The notes: a model not told the origin generated them from the letters alone. Positions 17,593-28,058 are shown, numbered from the stretch's first letter. The stretch: 64,000 nucleotides of DNA from Sphingomonas aurea (GCF_030678875.1 NZ_JAUUDS010000001.1:248001-312000); one strand, 5' to 3'. Made by a program: numbers and translations.

Positions 17593-19698
17593 TCAGTAGC
17601 GCCAGGACAAGTTGGCCATCACGTTGCGCGGCGCGCTGACGAAACAATCGCCGCGGGTCAGACAGGACGCATAGGCGCGGTTGTCAAGGAGGTTGGTGGC
17701 GTTCACCGCGAGGCGCCAGCGATCCCGCTCCAGTTCGACAAGCGCGTCGACCATGGTGCGGCCGGGGGTAACGATGGTCCACAGGCTGCTGCTCGACACC
17801 TGCTTGCCCAGATACCGCACGCCGGCACCGACCCGCAGCGTGGTGGTGCCCGTCAATGCCCAGGTCTTCGTGCCCCAGGCGGATGTGGTGTGCTTTGCGA
17901 GATAGCCGCTCGCCGCGCTGTCGCCGCTGACGTCGTTATAGCCATAGGCGAGGGTGAGATCGTAACGGCCCGGCAGTGTCCGTGTCGCTTCCACCTCGAT
18001 CCCCCTGGTGGTCAGTTCTCCGGCCTGGATCTGGCCGAGCGGGTTGACCGGGTCAGGGATCGGGCGGTTCTGCTCCTTGATGCGAAAGCCCGTGAGGGTG
18101 ACGAGTGTCGCCGCGTCGGGTTGCCACTTCATGCCGCTCTCGTACTGGGAGCCGGTCTGCGGGCGGAAGGGCGTACCCTTGCTGGTCTGCCCGGCGATCG
18201 GCTGGAAGCTTTCGGTATAGCTGAAGAAGGGTGACAGACCGGCGCCAATCTCGCCGATGATGCCGGCGCGAAACGTCGTGGCGTTGTCGGTGGTCCGCGT
18301 CGTCGCGCCGCTGGCGACGTTCAGGCTGGCGGTGCGGACATGGTCGCGCCGGGCGCCCAGCACCACCGACACCCGGTTCCAGACGCGGATCTGGTCCTGA
18401 ACATAGACGCCGAGCTGCTTCTGCGCGTCACGGGAGAACGGATCGGTGATGGCCGGCGCGGCGGTGACGGCATAGTCGATATCGTAGAGATCGATCACCT
18501 GCTCAGAAAAGGCGCCGCGCTTGCGCACGCTGTTCCAGCTGTAATCGAGGCCGGCGAGCAGCCGATGTTCGACGGCGGAACCGGTGTTGAAGCGCCATTG
18601 GACGTTGTTGTCGGTGCTGAAGACGTTCATCCGCGCGACGGAGGAATCTGCGTACAGCCCGATCTGTCGCCCGTTGCTGCCCGGGATATAGGGATCGGTC
18701 GGATCGGCGTAGCTGTTGGTGTAATGGGTAAAATAGTCGAGATGGCTGTCGATGTAGCGCGCCTTCAGGCTCAGCGTCACGTCGTCACCGAAGTGCTGGG
18801 TAACCAATCCGCTGCCCTGTAGCAGCCGCCCGGCATAGCGGTCGTAGCCAGGCTTGCCGACGAACAGGTAACGCGGCAGGCGCGGGTTGCCGGGATTGTC
18901 GCGCAGCGTACCGACGACCGGCAGGAAGTTGGTCGTCGAGCCGGTGTCGTCCTCCTGATAGAGGCCGAGCAGGGTGATACTGGTGGCAGCACTCGGCCGC
19001 CACGTCAGCGATGGCGCGAGCATCACGCGGTCGTCGGGGGTGTGATCGACATAGGTATCGGCATCGCGGAGGCGGGCGACGAAGCGCGCGGCCAGCGTAT
19101 CGCCGGTGGTCGCGTTCAGGTCGGCCAGCACCTCCTTGCGATCGTAGCTGCCATAGGTGACGCCGATCTCTCCGCCGTTCGTGAACTGCGGCGTCTTCGA
19201 GACGAGGTTGACGATACCACCGATCGAGCCCTGGCCGAACAGCACCGAGGCAGGGCCGCGCACCACCTCGACCCGCGAGAAGTTGTAGGGGTCGGAGGTG
19301 ATGCTGGCGTAATAGCTGAAGATGTCGCGCATCCCGTCACGGAACTGGAGCGCGTCGACGCCGCGGATGGTGAAGCTGTCGACCCGGGTGTCGCGGCCAT
19401 AGGCGTCGGAATTGACGCCGGCGACGTAGCGGACGGTATCGGCGATGTTGACCGCGCCCTGCGCCAGATACTGGTCGGCGGTGACGACGGTGATCGGCTG
19501 CGGCACCTGTATCAGCGGCGTGTCGGTCTTGGTGCCGGCGGAACGCTGCTCGCGCTGCCCCTCGACCAGGATGTCGGAGCCGCCCTGCGGATCGGCGGTC
19601 GTGCTGGCCGTGACCTGCGGCGCTGGACTCTGCGCCTGAACGTGAGATGCGGCGATCGCGCCGAGCGCGGCGCCGCCCAGGATGATGGCTCGTGTCAT
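17593..19698 (-). CDS. TonB-dependent siderophore receptor
   Basis: This 701-residue outer-membrane protein has a signal peptide ending AQSPAPQ (about residue 22). The plug domain (about 55-165) shows TPLIQVPQPITVVTADQYL, FTIRGVD and RVEVVRGPASVLFGQG. The 22-strand barrel ends in an aromatic residue (ANLSWRY). The plug and length match ferrichrome/ferrioxamine-type receptors. Upstream AT-rich sequence carries a Fur-like half palindrome, consistent with iron control. No siderophore transport or TonB genes are adjacent. Confidence 0.9.
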   Translation of the reverse strand: MTRAIILGGAALGAIAASHVQAQSPAPQVTASTTADPQGGSDILVEGQREQRSAGTKTDTPLIQVPQPITVVTADQYLAQGAVNIADTVRYVAGVNSDAYGRDTRVDSFTIRGVDALQFRDGMRDIFSYYASITSDPYNFSRVEVVRGPASVLFGQGSIGGIVNLVSKTPQFTNGGEIGVTYGSYDRKEVLADLNATTGDTLAARFVARLRDADTYVDHTPDDRVMLAPSLTWRPSAATSITLLGLYQEDDTGSTTNFLPVVGTLRDNPGNPRLPRYLFVGKPGYDRYAGRLLQGSGLVTQHFGDDVTLSLKARYIDSHLDYFTHYTNSYADPTDPYIPGSNGRQIGLYADSSVARMNVFSTDNNVQWRFNTGSAVEHRLLAGLDYSWNSVRKRGAFSEQVIDLYDIDYAVTAAPAITDPFSRDAQKQLGVYVQDQIRVWNRVSVVLGARRDHVRTASLNVASGATTRTTDNATTFRAGIIGEIGAGLSPFFSYTESFQPIAGQTSKGTPFRPQTGSQYESGMKWQPDAATLVTLTGFRIKEQNRPIPDPVNPLGQIQAGELTTRGIEVEATRTLPGRYDLTLAYGYNDVSGDSAASGYLAKHTTSAWGTKTWALTGTTTLRVGAGVRYLGKQVSSSSLWTIVTPGRTMVDALVELERDRWRLAVNATNLLDNRAYASCLTRGDCFVSAPRNVMANLSWRY

Positions 19699-19738
19699 GA
19701 TGCTCCCTTCCGCTAACGAAGCGGCGGGTAGCGCTAAT

Positions 19739-19759
19739 GCGGATGATTATCAATATTAG
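19739..19759 (-). promoter_or_regulatory. Possible Fur-type iron box
   Basis: The minus strand reads ATTGATAATCATCC in an unusually AT-rich patch 41-61 bp before the siderophore receptor start. One half (TGATAATCAT) matches the Fur 7-1-7 consensus well; the other half is degenerate. Support is weak and rests on context. Confidence 0.35.
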
Positions 19760-19779
19760 ATTAAGCTGGGTTGGGCTGG

Positions 19780-19816
19780 AAAAAGGCAGAGGCGCCCGGA
19801 TCGCTCCGGACGCCTC
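19780..19816 (-). terminator. Rho-independent terminator downstream of glnA
   Basis: On the minus strand GAGGCGTCCGGA pairs with its near-complement across a 4-base loop (one mismatch in 12 bp). A run of five T follows (19784-19780). It ends the gln transcript just before the receptor promoter. Confidence 0.7.
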
Positions 19817-19827
19817 GTGTTTGGAAG

Positions 19828-19922
19828 CGACGCGGCAAAGCCGCGTCGTCGGTCGGGGCGCTGCCCCGCCGGCCGGCAGCGGCTGTGCGCCGGAGCGCAC
19901 CGCCGTGCCGGTGCGGCACGGC
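19828..19922 (-). other. Tandem hairpin cluster in the glnA 3' UTR
   Basis: Four consecutive perfect hairpins lie between the glnA stop and its terminator. The arms are 19828-19836/19840-19848 (9 bp), 19854-19859/19863-19868 (6 bp), 19885-19890/19895-19900 (6 bp) and 19902-19910/19914-19922 (9 bp). All have loops of 3-4 bases. The stretch has no coding potential. Confidence 0.6.
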
Positions 19923-21335
19923 TCAGCCGCTGTAGTACATGTCGTATTCGACCGGCGACGGGGTCATCTCCCAGCGGGCGACCTCCGCGCGCTTGATCTC
20001 GACGAATGCCTCGATCTGGTCCTTCGAGAACACGTCACCCTTCAGCAGGAAGTCGTGATCGGCCTCCAGACAGTCGAGCGCCTCGCGCAGCGAACCGGCG
20101 ACGGTCGGCACTTCGGCCAGCTCGGCCGGGGGCAGGTCGTACAGGTTCTTGTCCATCGCCTCTCCGGGATGGATCTTGTTCTGGATGCCGTCCATGCCCG
20201 CCATCATCAGCGCCGCATAGGCGAGATAGGGGTTGGCCAGCGCGTCGGGGAAGCGGACCTCGACCCGCTTCGCCTTCGGACCGGTGCCGTACGGGATGCG
20301 GCACGAGGCCGAGCGGTTGCGCGCCGAATAGGCGAGCAGCACCGGCGCCTCGTAACCCGGCACCAGCCGCTTGTAGCTGTTGGTCGACGGGTTGGTGAAG
20401 GCGTTGACCGCCTTGGCATGCTTGATGATGCCGCCGATGAAGTAGAGGCACATATCCGACAGACCGGCATAGCCGTTGCCCGCGAACAGCGGCTCCTTGC
20501 CGTTCCAGATCGAGAAGTGGGTGTGCATGCCCGAGCCGTTATCTTCCTTGATCGGCTTGGGCATGAAGGTCGCGGTCTTGCCATAGGCGTGGGCGACCTG
20601 GTGCACGACGTACTTGTAGATCTGCATGCGATCGGCGGTGGTGGTCAGCGTGCCGAAGGTCAGGCCCAGTTCATGCTGCGCGGCGGCGACCTCGTGATGG
20701 TGCTTGTCGCAGGGCAGGCCCATCTCGATCATGGTCGAGACCATCTCGCCGCGGATATCGACCGCCGAGTCGACCGGCGCGACCGGGAAATAACCGCCCT
20801 TGGCGCGCGGACGGTGCGCCAGATTGCCGCCCTCATATTCGCGGCCGGAATTCCCGGGCAGCTCGATATCGTCAATCTTGTAGTAGCTGGTCGAGTAGCT
20901 GTTCTCGAACCGCACGTCGTCGAACATGAAGAATTCGGCCTCGGGACCGACATAGACGGTGTCGCCGATCCCCGTGGTCTTCAGATACGCCTCGGCGCGC
21001 TTCGCGGTCGAGCGCGGGTCGCGGGCGTAGAGCTCACCGGTCGAGGGCTCGACCACGTCGCAGAACACGATCAGCATCGGGGTGGCCGAAAACGGATCGA
21101 CATACACCGCGTCCAGATCGGGCTTCAGCACCATGTCGGATTCGTTGATCGCCTTCCAGCCCTCGATCGAGCTGCCGTCGAACATCAGGCCGTCGGTGAA
21201 CTCGTCCTCGCCCATGATGCCGGCCACCATGGTCAGGTGCTGCCACTTGCCCTTGGGGTCGGTGAAGCGCAGATCGACCCACTCGATCTCCTCGTCCTTG
21301 ATGCGCTGAAGGATGTCGTTGGCAGTTGCAGCCAT
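19923..21335 (-). CDS. glnA: Glutamine synthetase type I
   Basis: This 470-residue enzyme makes glutamine from glutamate, ammonia and ATP and forms a dodecamer. Signatures are [36 protein letters not shown], the ammonia/ATP region [12 protein letters not shown] and [11 protein letters not shown]. The adenylylation site Tyr399 lies in NLYDLPP, so activity is probably controlled by GlnE and the PII protein encoded just upstream. The ATG at 21335 follows AAGGAAAG. It is the second gene of glnB-glnA; a palindromic repeat sits in the 93-bp gap. Confidence 0.97.
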   Translation of the reverse strand: MAATANDILQRIKDEEIEWVDLRFTDPKGKWQHLTMVAGIMGEDEFTDGLMFDGSSIEGWKAINESDMVLKPDLDAVYVDPFSATPMLIVFCDVVEPSTGELYARDPRSTAKRAEAYLKTTGIGDTVYVGPEAEFFMFDDVRFENSYSTSYYKIDDIELPGNSGREYEGGNLAHRPRAKGGYFPVAPVDSAVDIRGEMVSTMIEMGLPCDKHHHEVAAAQHELGLTFGTLTTTADRMQIYKYVVHQVAHAYGKTATFMPKPIKEDNGSGMHTHFSIWNGKEPLFAGNGYAGLSDMCLYFIGGIIKHAKAVNAFTNPSTNSYKRLVPGYEAPVLLAYSARNRSASCRIPYGTGPKAKRVEVRFPDALANPYLAYAALMMAGMDGIQNKIHPGEAMDKNLYDLPPAELAEVPTVAGSLREALDCLEADHDFLLKGDVFSKDQIEAFVEIKRAEVARWEMTPSPVEYDMYYSG

Positions 21336-21353
21336 GAGGTGTTCTTTCCTTAT

Positions 21354-21418
21354 CGTCACCCCAGCGAAGGCTGGGGGCTTGCTGTAACGGGGAGACCCCG
21401 GCTTTCGCCGGGGTGACG
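21354..21418. repeat. GTCACCCC-type inverted repeat between glnB and glnA
   Basis: The arms CGTCACCCCAGCGAAGGCTGG and CCGGCTTTCGCCGGGGTGACG face each other across a spacer of roughly 20 bp. Located inside the operon, it could cause partial termination or mRNA processing between the two genes. Confidence 0.75.
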
Positions 21419-21428
21419 GGGTTAGTGC

Positions 21429-21947
<519 letters not shown>

Positions 21948-22049
21948 TCACGGGGTCGTGCGTGCCGTGCGAAGGCGTGACGGGGTGACAGAGTCGCGAG
22001 CGCGCCTCCGGCCACCATCACGCATCTGGCCGGCTGTTGGACCGCGAAA

Positions 22050-22400
22050 TCAGCGCGGCGCGATCCGGCTGGCCTGCGCCACGGACATGATGTCGCGGAC
22101 ACGCTCCGGGGGGCGGGCGAGCACCACGCCCATGTCGGTCTCGACCAGCGGCCGCTCGATAATCGCGGGGTTCGCGGCCATGCCGGCGAGGATCGCATCG
22201 TCGGCGATTGCGGGTGCGTCGGCGCGGAGGCCCTCGCGCGGTGTCATGCCGGCGCGTGCGTAGAGGCGAGCGAGTTCGTCGGCCGTCAGCGGAGCCTTTA
22301 GATACTCGACCACCGTCACATCCGCGCCGGCCTCTTCCAGGATCGCGAGGGTGGCGCGCGACTTCGAGCAGCGCGGGTTGTGGTAAATGGTGGCTTTCAC
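22050..22400 (-). CDS. arsC: ArsC-family arsenate reductase
   Basis: This encodes 116 residues of the thioredoxin-fold, glutaredoxin-dependent ArsC family. The catalytic Cys11 is in YHNPRCSKSR. The family strings VVEYLKAPLT, NPAIIERPLVET and VVLARPPERV follow. The GTG at 22400 matches the family start; the longer ATG frame reads through a palindromic region. No ars operon genes are adjacent, and some relatives act on other thiols (YfgD-like). Confidence 0.88.
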   Translation of the reverse strand: MKATIYHNPRCSKSRATLAILEEAGADVTVVEYLKAPLTADELARLYARAGMTPREGLRADAPAIADDAILAGMAANPAIIERPLVETDMGVVLARPPERVRDIMSVAQASRIAPR

Positions 22401-22425
22401 CTTGGCCTCTTCAGCGCGTCGCCTC

Positions 22426-22489
22426 TGCGCAGGCAGTGGCCTGTATGGGGCTTGGGAGAGCATGGCTGGGAGAGGCCCCTGCCTGCGCA
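22426..22489. repeat. Inverted repeat upstream of arsC
   Basis: Perfect 11-bp arms TGCGCAGGCAG (22426-22436) and CTGCCTGCGCA (22479-22489) enclose a 42-bp loop. It lies between accC and arsC, in the leader of arsC. Confidence 0.5.
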
Positions 22490-22530
22490 AAACCGCGCCT
22501 TGAGGCGCGCTTCGCCGCGCTGGCCGTGGC

Positions 22531-22574
22531 TAGGCCGCGTGCGCAATAGCTCCGCTATTGCGTCTCGCGGCCTA
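22531..22574 (-). terminator. Stacked hairpin at the end of accC
   Basis: Outer arms TAGGCCGCG/CGCGGCCTA (22531-22539 and 22566-22574) and inner arms GCAATAGC/GCTATTGC (22543-22550 and 22554-22561) form a long stem. The inner stem contains the accC stop codon itself. There is no clear T run, so termination would be of an unusual type, or the structure protects the mRNA end. Confidence 0.45.
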
Positions 22575-23907
22575 GCCATTCCTCCAGCCACTTGATGGTG
22601 TACGCCCCATCGGCGAACTCCGGATCCTCGATCAGCTCGCGGTGGAGGGGAATGGTGGTCTTCATTCCCTCGATCACGAACTCCTCCAGCGCGCGGCGCA
22701 GGCGGGCGATGCAGCGTTCGCGGGTGGTGCCGTAGACGATCAGTTTGGCGATCATGCTGTCGTAATAGGGTGGGACTTTATAGCCGGCATAGAGACCCGA
22801 GTCGACGCGGACGTGCATGCCGCCGGGCGCGTGGAACTGGGTGACCTTGCCGGGCGAGGGCGTGAAGTTGCGCGGATCCTCGGCGTTGATCCGGCACTCG
22901 ATGGCGTGGCCGTGGAAGCGGATGTCTTCCTGCCGGCAGGACAGGGGATGCCCCTCCGCGACGCGGATCTGCTCGCGGACCAGGTCGATGCCGGTAATCA
23001 TCTCGGTCACCGGATGCTCGACCTGCAGCCGGGTGTTCATCTCGATGAAGTAGAAGTGGCCGTCTTCCCACAGGAACTCGATCGTGCCGGCACCGCGATA
23101 GCCCATGTCCGCCATCGCCTTCGCGACGATGCCGCCCATTCGCGCCCGCTCCTCGGCGGTGATGACGGGAGAGGGCGCCTCTTCCAGCACCTTCTGGTGG
23201 CGACGCTGGAGCGAGCAGTCGCGCTCGCCCAGGTGAATGGCGTTGCCGTTGCCGTCGCCGAACACCTGGAACTCGATATGGCGTGGGTTGCCGAGATATT
23301 TCTCCATGTAGACGGTCGCGTCGCCGAACGCCGCCTTCGCCTCGGACCCGGCCTGCTGCATCAGGCTTTCGAGCTGGTCGGGGCTGTTGCACACCTTCAT
23401 GCCGCGGCCGCCGCCACCCGACGCCGCCTTGATGATGACCGGATAGCCGATCTGTTCGGCAAGCGCCGTCGCCTCGGCGATGTCGCTGATCGCGCCGTCC
23501 GAGCCGGGGACCAGCGGCAGGCCGAGCGCGCCGGCGGTGCGCTTGGCCTCTACCTTGTCGCCCATGGTGCGGATATGCTCGGGCTTGGGGCCGACGAAGA
23601 GGAGCCCGTGGCTCTCGACGATCTCGGCGAAGCGGGCATTCTCGCTGAGGAAGCCATAGCCCGGATGGACCGCGTCGGCGCCGGAGATCTCGGCGGCCGA
23701 GATGATGTTGGGGATATTGAGGTAGCTGTCGGTCGCCGATGGCGGTCCGATGCAGATCGCCTCGTCCGCCAGCCGGACATGCATCGCGTCGGCATCGGCG
23801 GTGGAGTGGACCGCCACCGTCTGGATGCCCATCTCGTGACAGGCGCGGTGGATGCGCAGCGCGATCTCGCCGCGATTGGCGATCAGCAGCTTCCTGATCT
23901 GCGTCAT
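22555..23907 (-). CDS. accC: Acetyl-CoA carboxylase, biotin carboxylase subunit
   Basis: This 450-residue enzyme carboxylates the biotin on AccB with ATP and bicarbonate, the first step of fatty acid synthesis. It shows the start [17 protein letters not shown] and [16 protein letters not shown]. The ATP-grasp glycine loop is [33 protein letters not shown] and [15 protein letters not shown] follow. It is the third gene of aroQ-accB-accC, 2 bp after accB. Length is normal. Confidence 0.97.
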   Translation of the reverse strand: MTQIRKLLIANRGEIALRIHRACHEMGIQTVAVHSTADADAMHVRLADEAICIGPPSATDSYLNIPNIISAAEISGADAVHPGYGFLSENARFAEIVESHGLLFVGPKPEHIRTMGDKVEAKRTAGALGLPLVPGSDGAISDIAEATALAEQIGYPVIIKAASGGGGRGMKVCNSPDQLESLMQQAGSEAKAAFGDATVYMEKYLGNPRHIEFQVFGDGNGNAIHLGERDCSLQRRHQKVLEEAPSPVITAEERARMGGIVAKAMADMGYRGAGTIEFLWEDGHFYFIEMNTRLQVEHPVTEMITGIDLVREQIRVAEGHPLSCRQEDIRFHGHAIECRINAEDPRNFTPSPGKVTQFHAPGGMHVRVDSGLYAGYKVPPYYDSMIAKLIVYGTTRERCIARLRRALEEFVIEGMKTTIPLHRELIEDPEFADGAYTIKWLEEWLGRETQ

Positions 23908-23909
23908 GG

Positions 23910-24401
23910 TTATTCGACCACCACGAGCGGCTGGTCGAATTCCACCGGCTGGCCGTTCTCGACCAGGATCGCGGTGACGGTGCCGGCGGTCGGCGCGACG
24001 ATCGGGTTCATCACCTTCATCGCCTCGACGATCAGCAGCGTGTCGCCGGCGGCGACCCGCGCGCCGACCGGGGCGAACGCCTTCGCCTCGGGATTGGGCG
24101 AGAGATAGGCGGTGCCGACCATCGGCGAGCGGACCGCATCGGCGGTCGGCGCCGGGGTGGAGGCACCGACCTCCGCGACGATCGCCGCGCCTGCCGCCGG
24201 ACTGGCCAGCGGTGCCGGCTGGGGCGCGGGGGCATACTGGACGGGGGCGGCGACCGGTGCAGCCTTGCGCGCGACGCGGATCTTGCGATCCTTGTCCTCG
24301 ACCTCGATTTCGGTCAGCTGGGTAGTGTCGAGCAGCTCGGCGAGCTGGCGGACGAGGTCGACGTCGATCTGCATCGGATCGGCCGGTTTCGGATCGGTCA
24401 T
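23910..24401 (-). CDS. accB: Acetyl-CoA carboxylase biotin carboxyl carrier protein
   Basis: This 163-residue protein carries biotin on Lys129 in EAMKVMN. The N-terminal domain (about 1-45) includes [24 protein letters not shown] Pro/Ala linker follows at about 46-88, then the biotinyl domain from [18 protein letters not shown]. The start at 24401 was chosen over upstream in-frame codons because [18 protein letters not shown] is the usual beginning. It lies between aroQ and accC. Confidence 0.96.
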   Translation of the reverse strand: MTDPKPADPMQIDVDLVRQLAELLDTTQLTEIEVEDKDRKIRVARKAAPVAAPVQYAPAPQPAPLASPAAGAAIVAEVGASTPAPTADAVRSPMVGTAYLSPNPEAKAFAPVGARVAAGDTLLIVEAMKVMNPIVAPTAGTVTAILVENGQPVEFDQPLVVVE

Positions 24402-24432
24402 GGATATTTCCCTGTTCAAGCGCGCGCGTCTG

Positions 24433-24870
24433 TCAGAACCGGGCCGCGGCTTCAAGCGCCAGCAGGTAGGATTGCGCGCCGAACCCTGCGATCGTGCCCT
24501 TGGCAGCGCGGCCTATGTAGCTGATATGCCGGAATTCTTCACGCGCATGGGGGTTGGAAAGGTGCACCTCGATCACCGGCGTGCGAATGCCCTTGATCGC
24601 GTCGTGAACGGCGATGGAGGTGTGGGTGAAGGCGCCGCCGTTCAGGATCACCCCCTTTGCGCCACGTGCCTGCGCCTCGTGCAGCCAGTCGACCAGATGG
24701 CCCTCGTGGTTGGACTGGCGCATGTCGATCTCCAGCCCCAGGTCGCGGGCGCGATCCTCGAGCTGGCCGGCAATGTCGTCGAGCGTGTCGTGGCCGTAGA
24801 TCTCTGGCTCGCGGGTGCCGAGCAGGTTCAGGTTCGGGCCGTTCAGGACGAAGACGGTTGCGGCGGTCAT
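24433..24870 (-). CDS. aroQ: Type II 3-dehydroquinate dehydratase
   Basis: This 145-residue enzyme dehydrates 3-dehydroquinate to 3-dehydroshikimate. Signatures are [21 protein letters not shown] (lid and Tyr), [32 protein letters not shown] and [17 protein letters not shown]. The ATG at 24870 was preferred to the GTG one codon upstream. The order aroQ-accB-accC is common in proteobacteria. It is divergent from thiSG. Confidence 0.96.
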   Translation of the reverse strand: MTAATVFVLNGPNLNLLGTREPEIYGHDTLDDIAGQLEDRARDLGLEIDMRQSNHEGHLVDWLHEAQARGAKGVILNGGAFTHTSIAVHDAIKGIRTPVIEVHLSNPHAREEFRHISYIGRAAKGTIAGFGAQSYLLALEAAARF

Positions 24871-24961
24871 CACGGGCTTTCGGTTGCGGCGCCCGGTGTC
24901 GACGCCTAGATCGGCGGCATCCTACCCCCATGCCCTGACCCAAGTCGAGGACCCGTCACCC

Positions 24962-25969
24962 ATGCCCCATAGCGACGGCACCGTCACCATCACCGTCAAC
25001 GGCGAGCACAAGCGCGTCGCCGCAGGCATCACCATCGCCCAGCTCGCCAGCGAACTGGGGCTGGTGCCCGAGAAGGTTGCGGTGGAGCGCAACATGGAGG
25101 TCGTGCCGCGCTCTACCCTGGCGCAGGTGGTCGTCGAGGACGGTGACGATTACGAGATCGTCCATTTCGTCGGCGGCGGCGACCATGCGGGCAAGGTCGA
25201 TACCGACAGCTGGACGGTCGCGGGCAGGACGTTCCGATCGCGCCTGATCGTCGGCACCGGCAAGTACAAGGACTTCGCCCAGAACGCCGCGGCGGTCGAG
25301 GCGTCGGGCGCGGAGATCGTCACGGTGGCGGTGCGGCGGGTCAACGTGTCGGACCCGAACGCGCCGATGCTGACTGACTTCATCGATCCCAAGCGCGTCA
25401 CCTATCTGCCGAACACCGCCGGCTGTTTCGACGCGGAAAGCGCGATCCGCACGCTGCGGCTGGCGCGCGAGGCGGGCGGCTGGGACCTCGTGAAGCTGGA
25501 GGTGCTGGGCGAGGCGAAGACGCTCTATCCCGACATGCACGAGACGCTGCGCGCAACCGAGATCCTGGCCAACGAAGGCTTCAAGCCGATGGTCTACTGC
25601 GTCGACGATCCGATCGCGGCGAAGCGGCTGGAGAATGCCGGCGCGGTGGCGATCATGCCGCTGGGTGCGCCGATCGGGTCGGGACTGGGTATCCAGAACC
25701 GCATCACGATCCGCCTGATCGTCGAGGGCGCGGGCGTGCCGGTGCTGGTCGATGCCGGCGTCGGCACCGCATCGGACGCGGCGGTCGCGATGGAGCTGGG
25801 CTGCGACGGTGTGCTGATGAACACCGCGATCGCCGAGGCGAAGGACCCGATCATGATGGCCGCGGCGATGCGTGCCGCGGTCGAGGGCGGCCGACTGGCA
25901 TACCGCGCCGGGCGGATGGGGCAGCGGCGCTATGCCGACCCGTCCAGCCCGCTTGCCGGACTGATCTGA
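24962..25969 (+). CDS. thiG: Fused sulfur carrier ThiS / thiazole synthase ThiG
   Basis: This 335-residue protein builds the thiazole ring of thiamin. Residues 7-73 are a ThiS beta-grasp domain starting [14 protein letters not shown]. It ends in GGG (71-73), where free ThiS has its C-terminal Gly-Gly. Residues 84-335 are ThiG. It opens with [12 protein letters not shown], carries the Schiff-base Lys178 in [10 protein letters not shown], and closes with [14 protein letters not shown]. The fusion leaves no free C-terminal glycine for thiocarboxylate formation; an extra ThiS, or processing, may be needed. No TPP riboswitch was found in the 91-bp leader, and no other thi genes are nearby. Confidence 0.93.
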   Translation: MPHSDGTVTITVNGEHKRVAAGITIAQLASELGLVPEKVAVERNMEVVPRSTLAQVVVEDGDDYEIVHFVGGGDHAGKVDTDSWTVAGRTFRSRLIVGTGKYKDFAQNAAAVEASGAEIVTVAVRRVNVSDPNAPMLTDFIDPKRVTYLPNTAGCFDAESAIRTLRLAREAGGWDLVKLEVLGEAKTLYPDMHETLRATEILANEGFKPMVYCVDDPIAAKRLENAGAVAIMPLGAPIGSGLGIQNRITIRLIVEGAGVPVLVDAGVGTASDAAVAMELGCDGVLMNTAIAEAKDPIMMAAAMRAAVEGGRLAYRAGRMGQRRYADPSSPLAGLI

Positions 25970-25981
25970 CGCAAGATTCAT

Positions 25982-26007
25982 GGAACCTGCGCGGCGGACG
26001 CGTCGTT
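25982..26007 (+). promoter_or_regulatory. EcfG-type general stress promoter of csbD
   Basis: GGAAC at 25982-25986 and CGTT at 26004-26007 are spaced by 17 bases, matching the EcfG consensus. It lies 59 bp before the csbD start. CsbD genes are classic general-stress targets. Confidence 0.75.
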
Positions 26008-26065
26008 TAATCCGTAACAATTCAAGCGGCCCGACTGGCGGGCGCGCATAATTACGGAGGCCATC

Positions 26066-26248
26066 ATGGGCGAATTCACCGACAAGGTCGCAGCAGCCGG
26101 CAACAAGGTCGCAGGCAACGTCAAGGAAGCCGTGGGCAAGGCGACCGACAACGACAAGCTGGTTGCAGAGGGCCAGGCCCAGCAGGTCAAGGGCGCCGGT
26201 CAGGACGTCAAGGGTTCGGTCAAGGGTGCACTTGGCGACAACATCTGA
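26066..26248 (+). CDS. CsbD-family stress protein
   Basis: This small, highly charged protein of 60 residues starts MGEFTDKVAAAGNKVAGNVK. It carries the CsbD repeat KEAVGKATDNDKLVAEGQAQ and VKGAGQDVKGSVKGALGDNI. The ATG at 26066 follows ACGGAGG at ideal spacing. A near-perfect EcfG promoter is upstream and a hairpin terminator downstream, so it is a single-gene stress unit. The molecular role of CsbD proteins is unknown. Confidence 0.92.
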   Translation: MGEFTDKVAAAGNKVAGNVKEAVGKATDNDKLVAEGQAQQVKGAGQDVKGSVKGALGDNI

Positions 26249-26272
26249 CGTCGCAGTCCTGAACTAAACGGC

Positions 26273-26309
26273 AGGGCCGTCGCGATCGCTCGCTGCGGCC
26301 CTTCTCGTT
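26273..26309 (+). terminator. Probable terminator of csbD
   Basis: AGGGCCG (26273-26279) pairs with CGGCCCT (26296-26302), followed by a T-rich tract TCTCGTTG. The T run is imperfect. Confidence 0.55.
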
Positions 26310-26363
26310 GTCAGCCATGCCTTCGATGTCAGCGGTTCGCGCGGTAGCGTTGGCGAGTGGGCG

Positions 26364-28013
26364 TCAACCGGCCGGGCGTGACAAGGCGTCCAGTGTCGTG
26401 GCCGGCGTGATAACCTCTATGTCGGTGACCAGGTGCAGCAGCCGCACGCCCTCTTCCGCCTGCGCGCGGGCAAGCGCATAGGCGAAATCGTCGGTGCGTT
26501 CCACCCGCTCGGCCCAGCAGCCATAGGCGCGGGCGAGGGCGGCGAAATCCGGGTTGGCCAGTCCGGTTCCACTCGGGCGGCCGGGAAACGCGCGCTCCTG
26601 ATGCATGCGGATCGTCCCGTAGGTGCCGTTGTCGATCACGAGGACGATCATGGAGGCGCCGTGCTGTACCGCGGTCGCCAGCTCCTGACCGTTCATCAGG
26701 AAACACCCGTCACCAGCCAGCGCGACGACGCTGCGGCCCGGATGGCGTAGCGCGGCGGCGACCGCGGCGGGCAGGCCGTACCCCATCGCGCCGGCGGTCG
26801 GGGCGAGCTGCGTCCCCGGCCCGGCATAGCGCCAGTAGCGGTGCCACCAGCCGCTGTAATTCCCCGCGCCGTTGCAGATGATCGTATCCGCGGGCAGCGT
26901 GTCGCGCATCGCGGCGACGCATTGTCCCAGATCCAGTGCGACGCCCTCACGCGGCACCGGCGTCGACCACTGCTCGAACGCCCGATGCGCCTCCTTACCG
27001 GCCGCGTGCGGCGGTCCGTCGATCGTCAGCAGCGCCTCGGCAAATTCCGCCATTCCGGCGCAGATCGCCAGATCGGTGCGATAGGTCATGCCCAGCTCGT
27101 CTGGGTCCGGGTGGACGTGGATCAGCCGCTGCCCCGGATGATCGGGCGTGACGAGGCTGTAGCCGTCGGTCGTCGCCTCGCCGAGACGCGGACCGACGAC
27201 GAGCAGCAGGTCCGCCGCCCTGACCCGTGCGACCAGCGCGGGATTGGGTCCATAGCCGAGATTGCCGGCATAGGCGGGGCAGTCGTTGGGAACCGCGTCC
27301 TGCCGGCGAAAGGCGGCGACGACGGGCACGCAGGTCCGGTCGGCCCACGCCGCGAAATTCTGCGCCGCGATCCGATCCCAGCCGGCGCCGCCGACGATCG
27401 CCACCGGCCGTTCGGCGGTGGCAAGCAGATCGGCGAGCGGGGCGATCGCCGACTCGTCGCAGCCCTGCGGCGTGCGCGTCGCGCGGGGACGGTCGACTGC
27501 CTCTACCATGTCGAGCAGCATGTCTTCCGGTAGTGCGAGCACCACCGGACCCGGCCTGCCATTCATCGCGGTGGCATAGGCGCGGGCGACATATTCGGGA
27601 ATGCGCGCGGCATCGTCGATGCGGGCCGCCCATTTGCACAAGGGACCAAACATGCGGGCGAAGTCGATCTCCTGAAACGCCTCGCGGTCGCGGGTGGCGC
27701 GGTCGACATCGCCGATGAACAGGATCATCGGCTGGGAATCCTGCATCGCGACATGAACGCCGATCGACGCGTTGGTCGCGCCGGGTCCGCGGGTGACGAA
27801 GGCGACGCCCGGGCGGTGGGTCAGCGCACCGTCTGCGCAGGCCATGAACGCGGCGCCACCCTCTTGCCGGCACACGACCAGATCGATCGCCGGCGTGTCG
27901 TGGAGGGCGTCGAGCACGGCGAGGAAGCTCTCGCCCGGAACGGTAAAGATGCGCTCGCAGCCCTGGATCAGGAGCTGGTCGACGAGCAGGCGGCCACCGG
28001 TGCGCTGGGTCAT
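26364..28013 (-). CDS. Thiamine-pyrophosphate-dependent enzyme, acetolactate-synthase-like
   Basis: This 549-residue protein has the three-domain fold of the acetolactate synthase/oxalyl-CoA decarboxylase/benzoylformate decarboxylase group. The cofactor-activating Glu51 is in VVCRQEGGAAFM. The central domain follows VAIVGGAGWDRI. The TPP-binding motif begins LAGDGCFLMNGQELATA and ends near VIDNGTYG. Substrate is not predictable; the FAD-region signature of true acetolactate synthase is not obvious. The gene appears monocistronic. Confidence 0.85.
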   Translation of the reverse strand: MTQRTGGRLLVDQLLIQGCERIFTVPGESFLAVLDALHDTPAIDLVVCRQEGGAAFMACADGALTHRPGVAFVTRGPGATNASIGVHVAMQDSQPMILFIGDVDRATRDREAFQEIDFARMFGPLCKWAARIDDAARIPEYVARAYATAMNGRPGPVVLALPEDMLLDMVEAVDRPRATRTPQGCDESAIAPLADLLATAERPVAIVGGAGWDRIAAQNFAAWADRTCVPVVAAFRRQDAVPNDCPAYAGNLGYGPNPALVARVRAADLLLVVGPRLGEATTDGYSLVTPDHPGQRLIHVHPDPDELGMTYRTDLAICAGMAEFAEALLTIDGPPHAAGKEAHRAFEQWSTPVPREGVALDLGQCVAAMRDTLPADTIICNGAGNYSGWWHRYWRYAGPGTQLAPTAGAMGYGLPAAVAAALRHPGRSVVALAGDGCFLMNGQELATAVQHGASMIVLVIDNGTYGTIRMHQERAFPGRPSGTGLANPDFAALARAYGCWAERVERTDDFAYALARAQAEEGVRLLHLVTDIEVITPATTLDALSRPAG

Positions 28014-28058
28014 GGACGCCAGCCTAACGCGGCGAGCGTCACCTGTAACCCTTTGACG

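Noticed and set aside
24871..24961. TPP riboswitch before thiSG
   Set aside because: The conserved CUGAGA and related elements are absent and the leader is too short.
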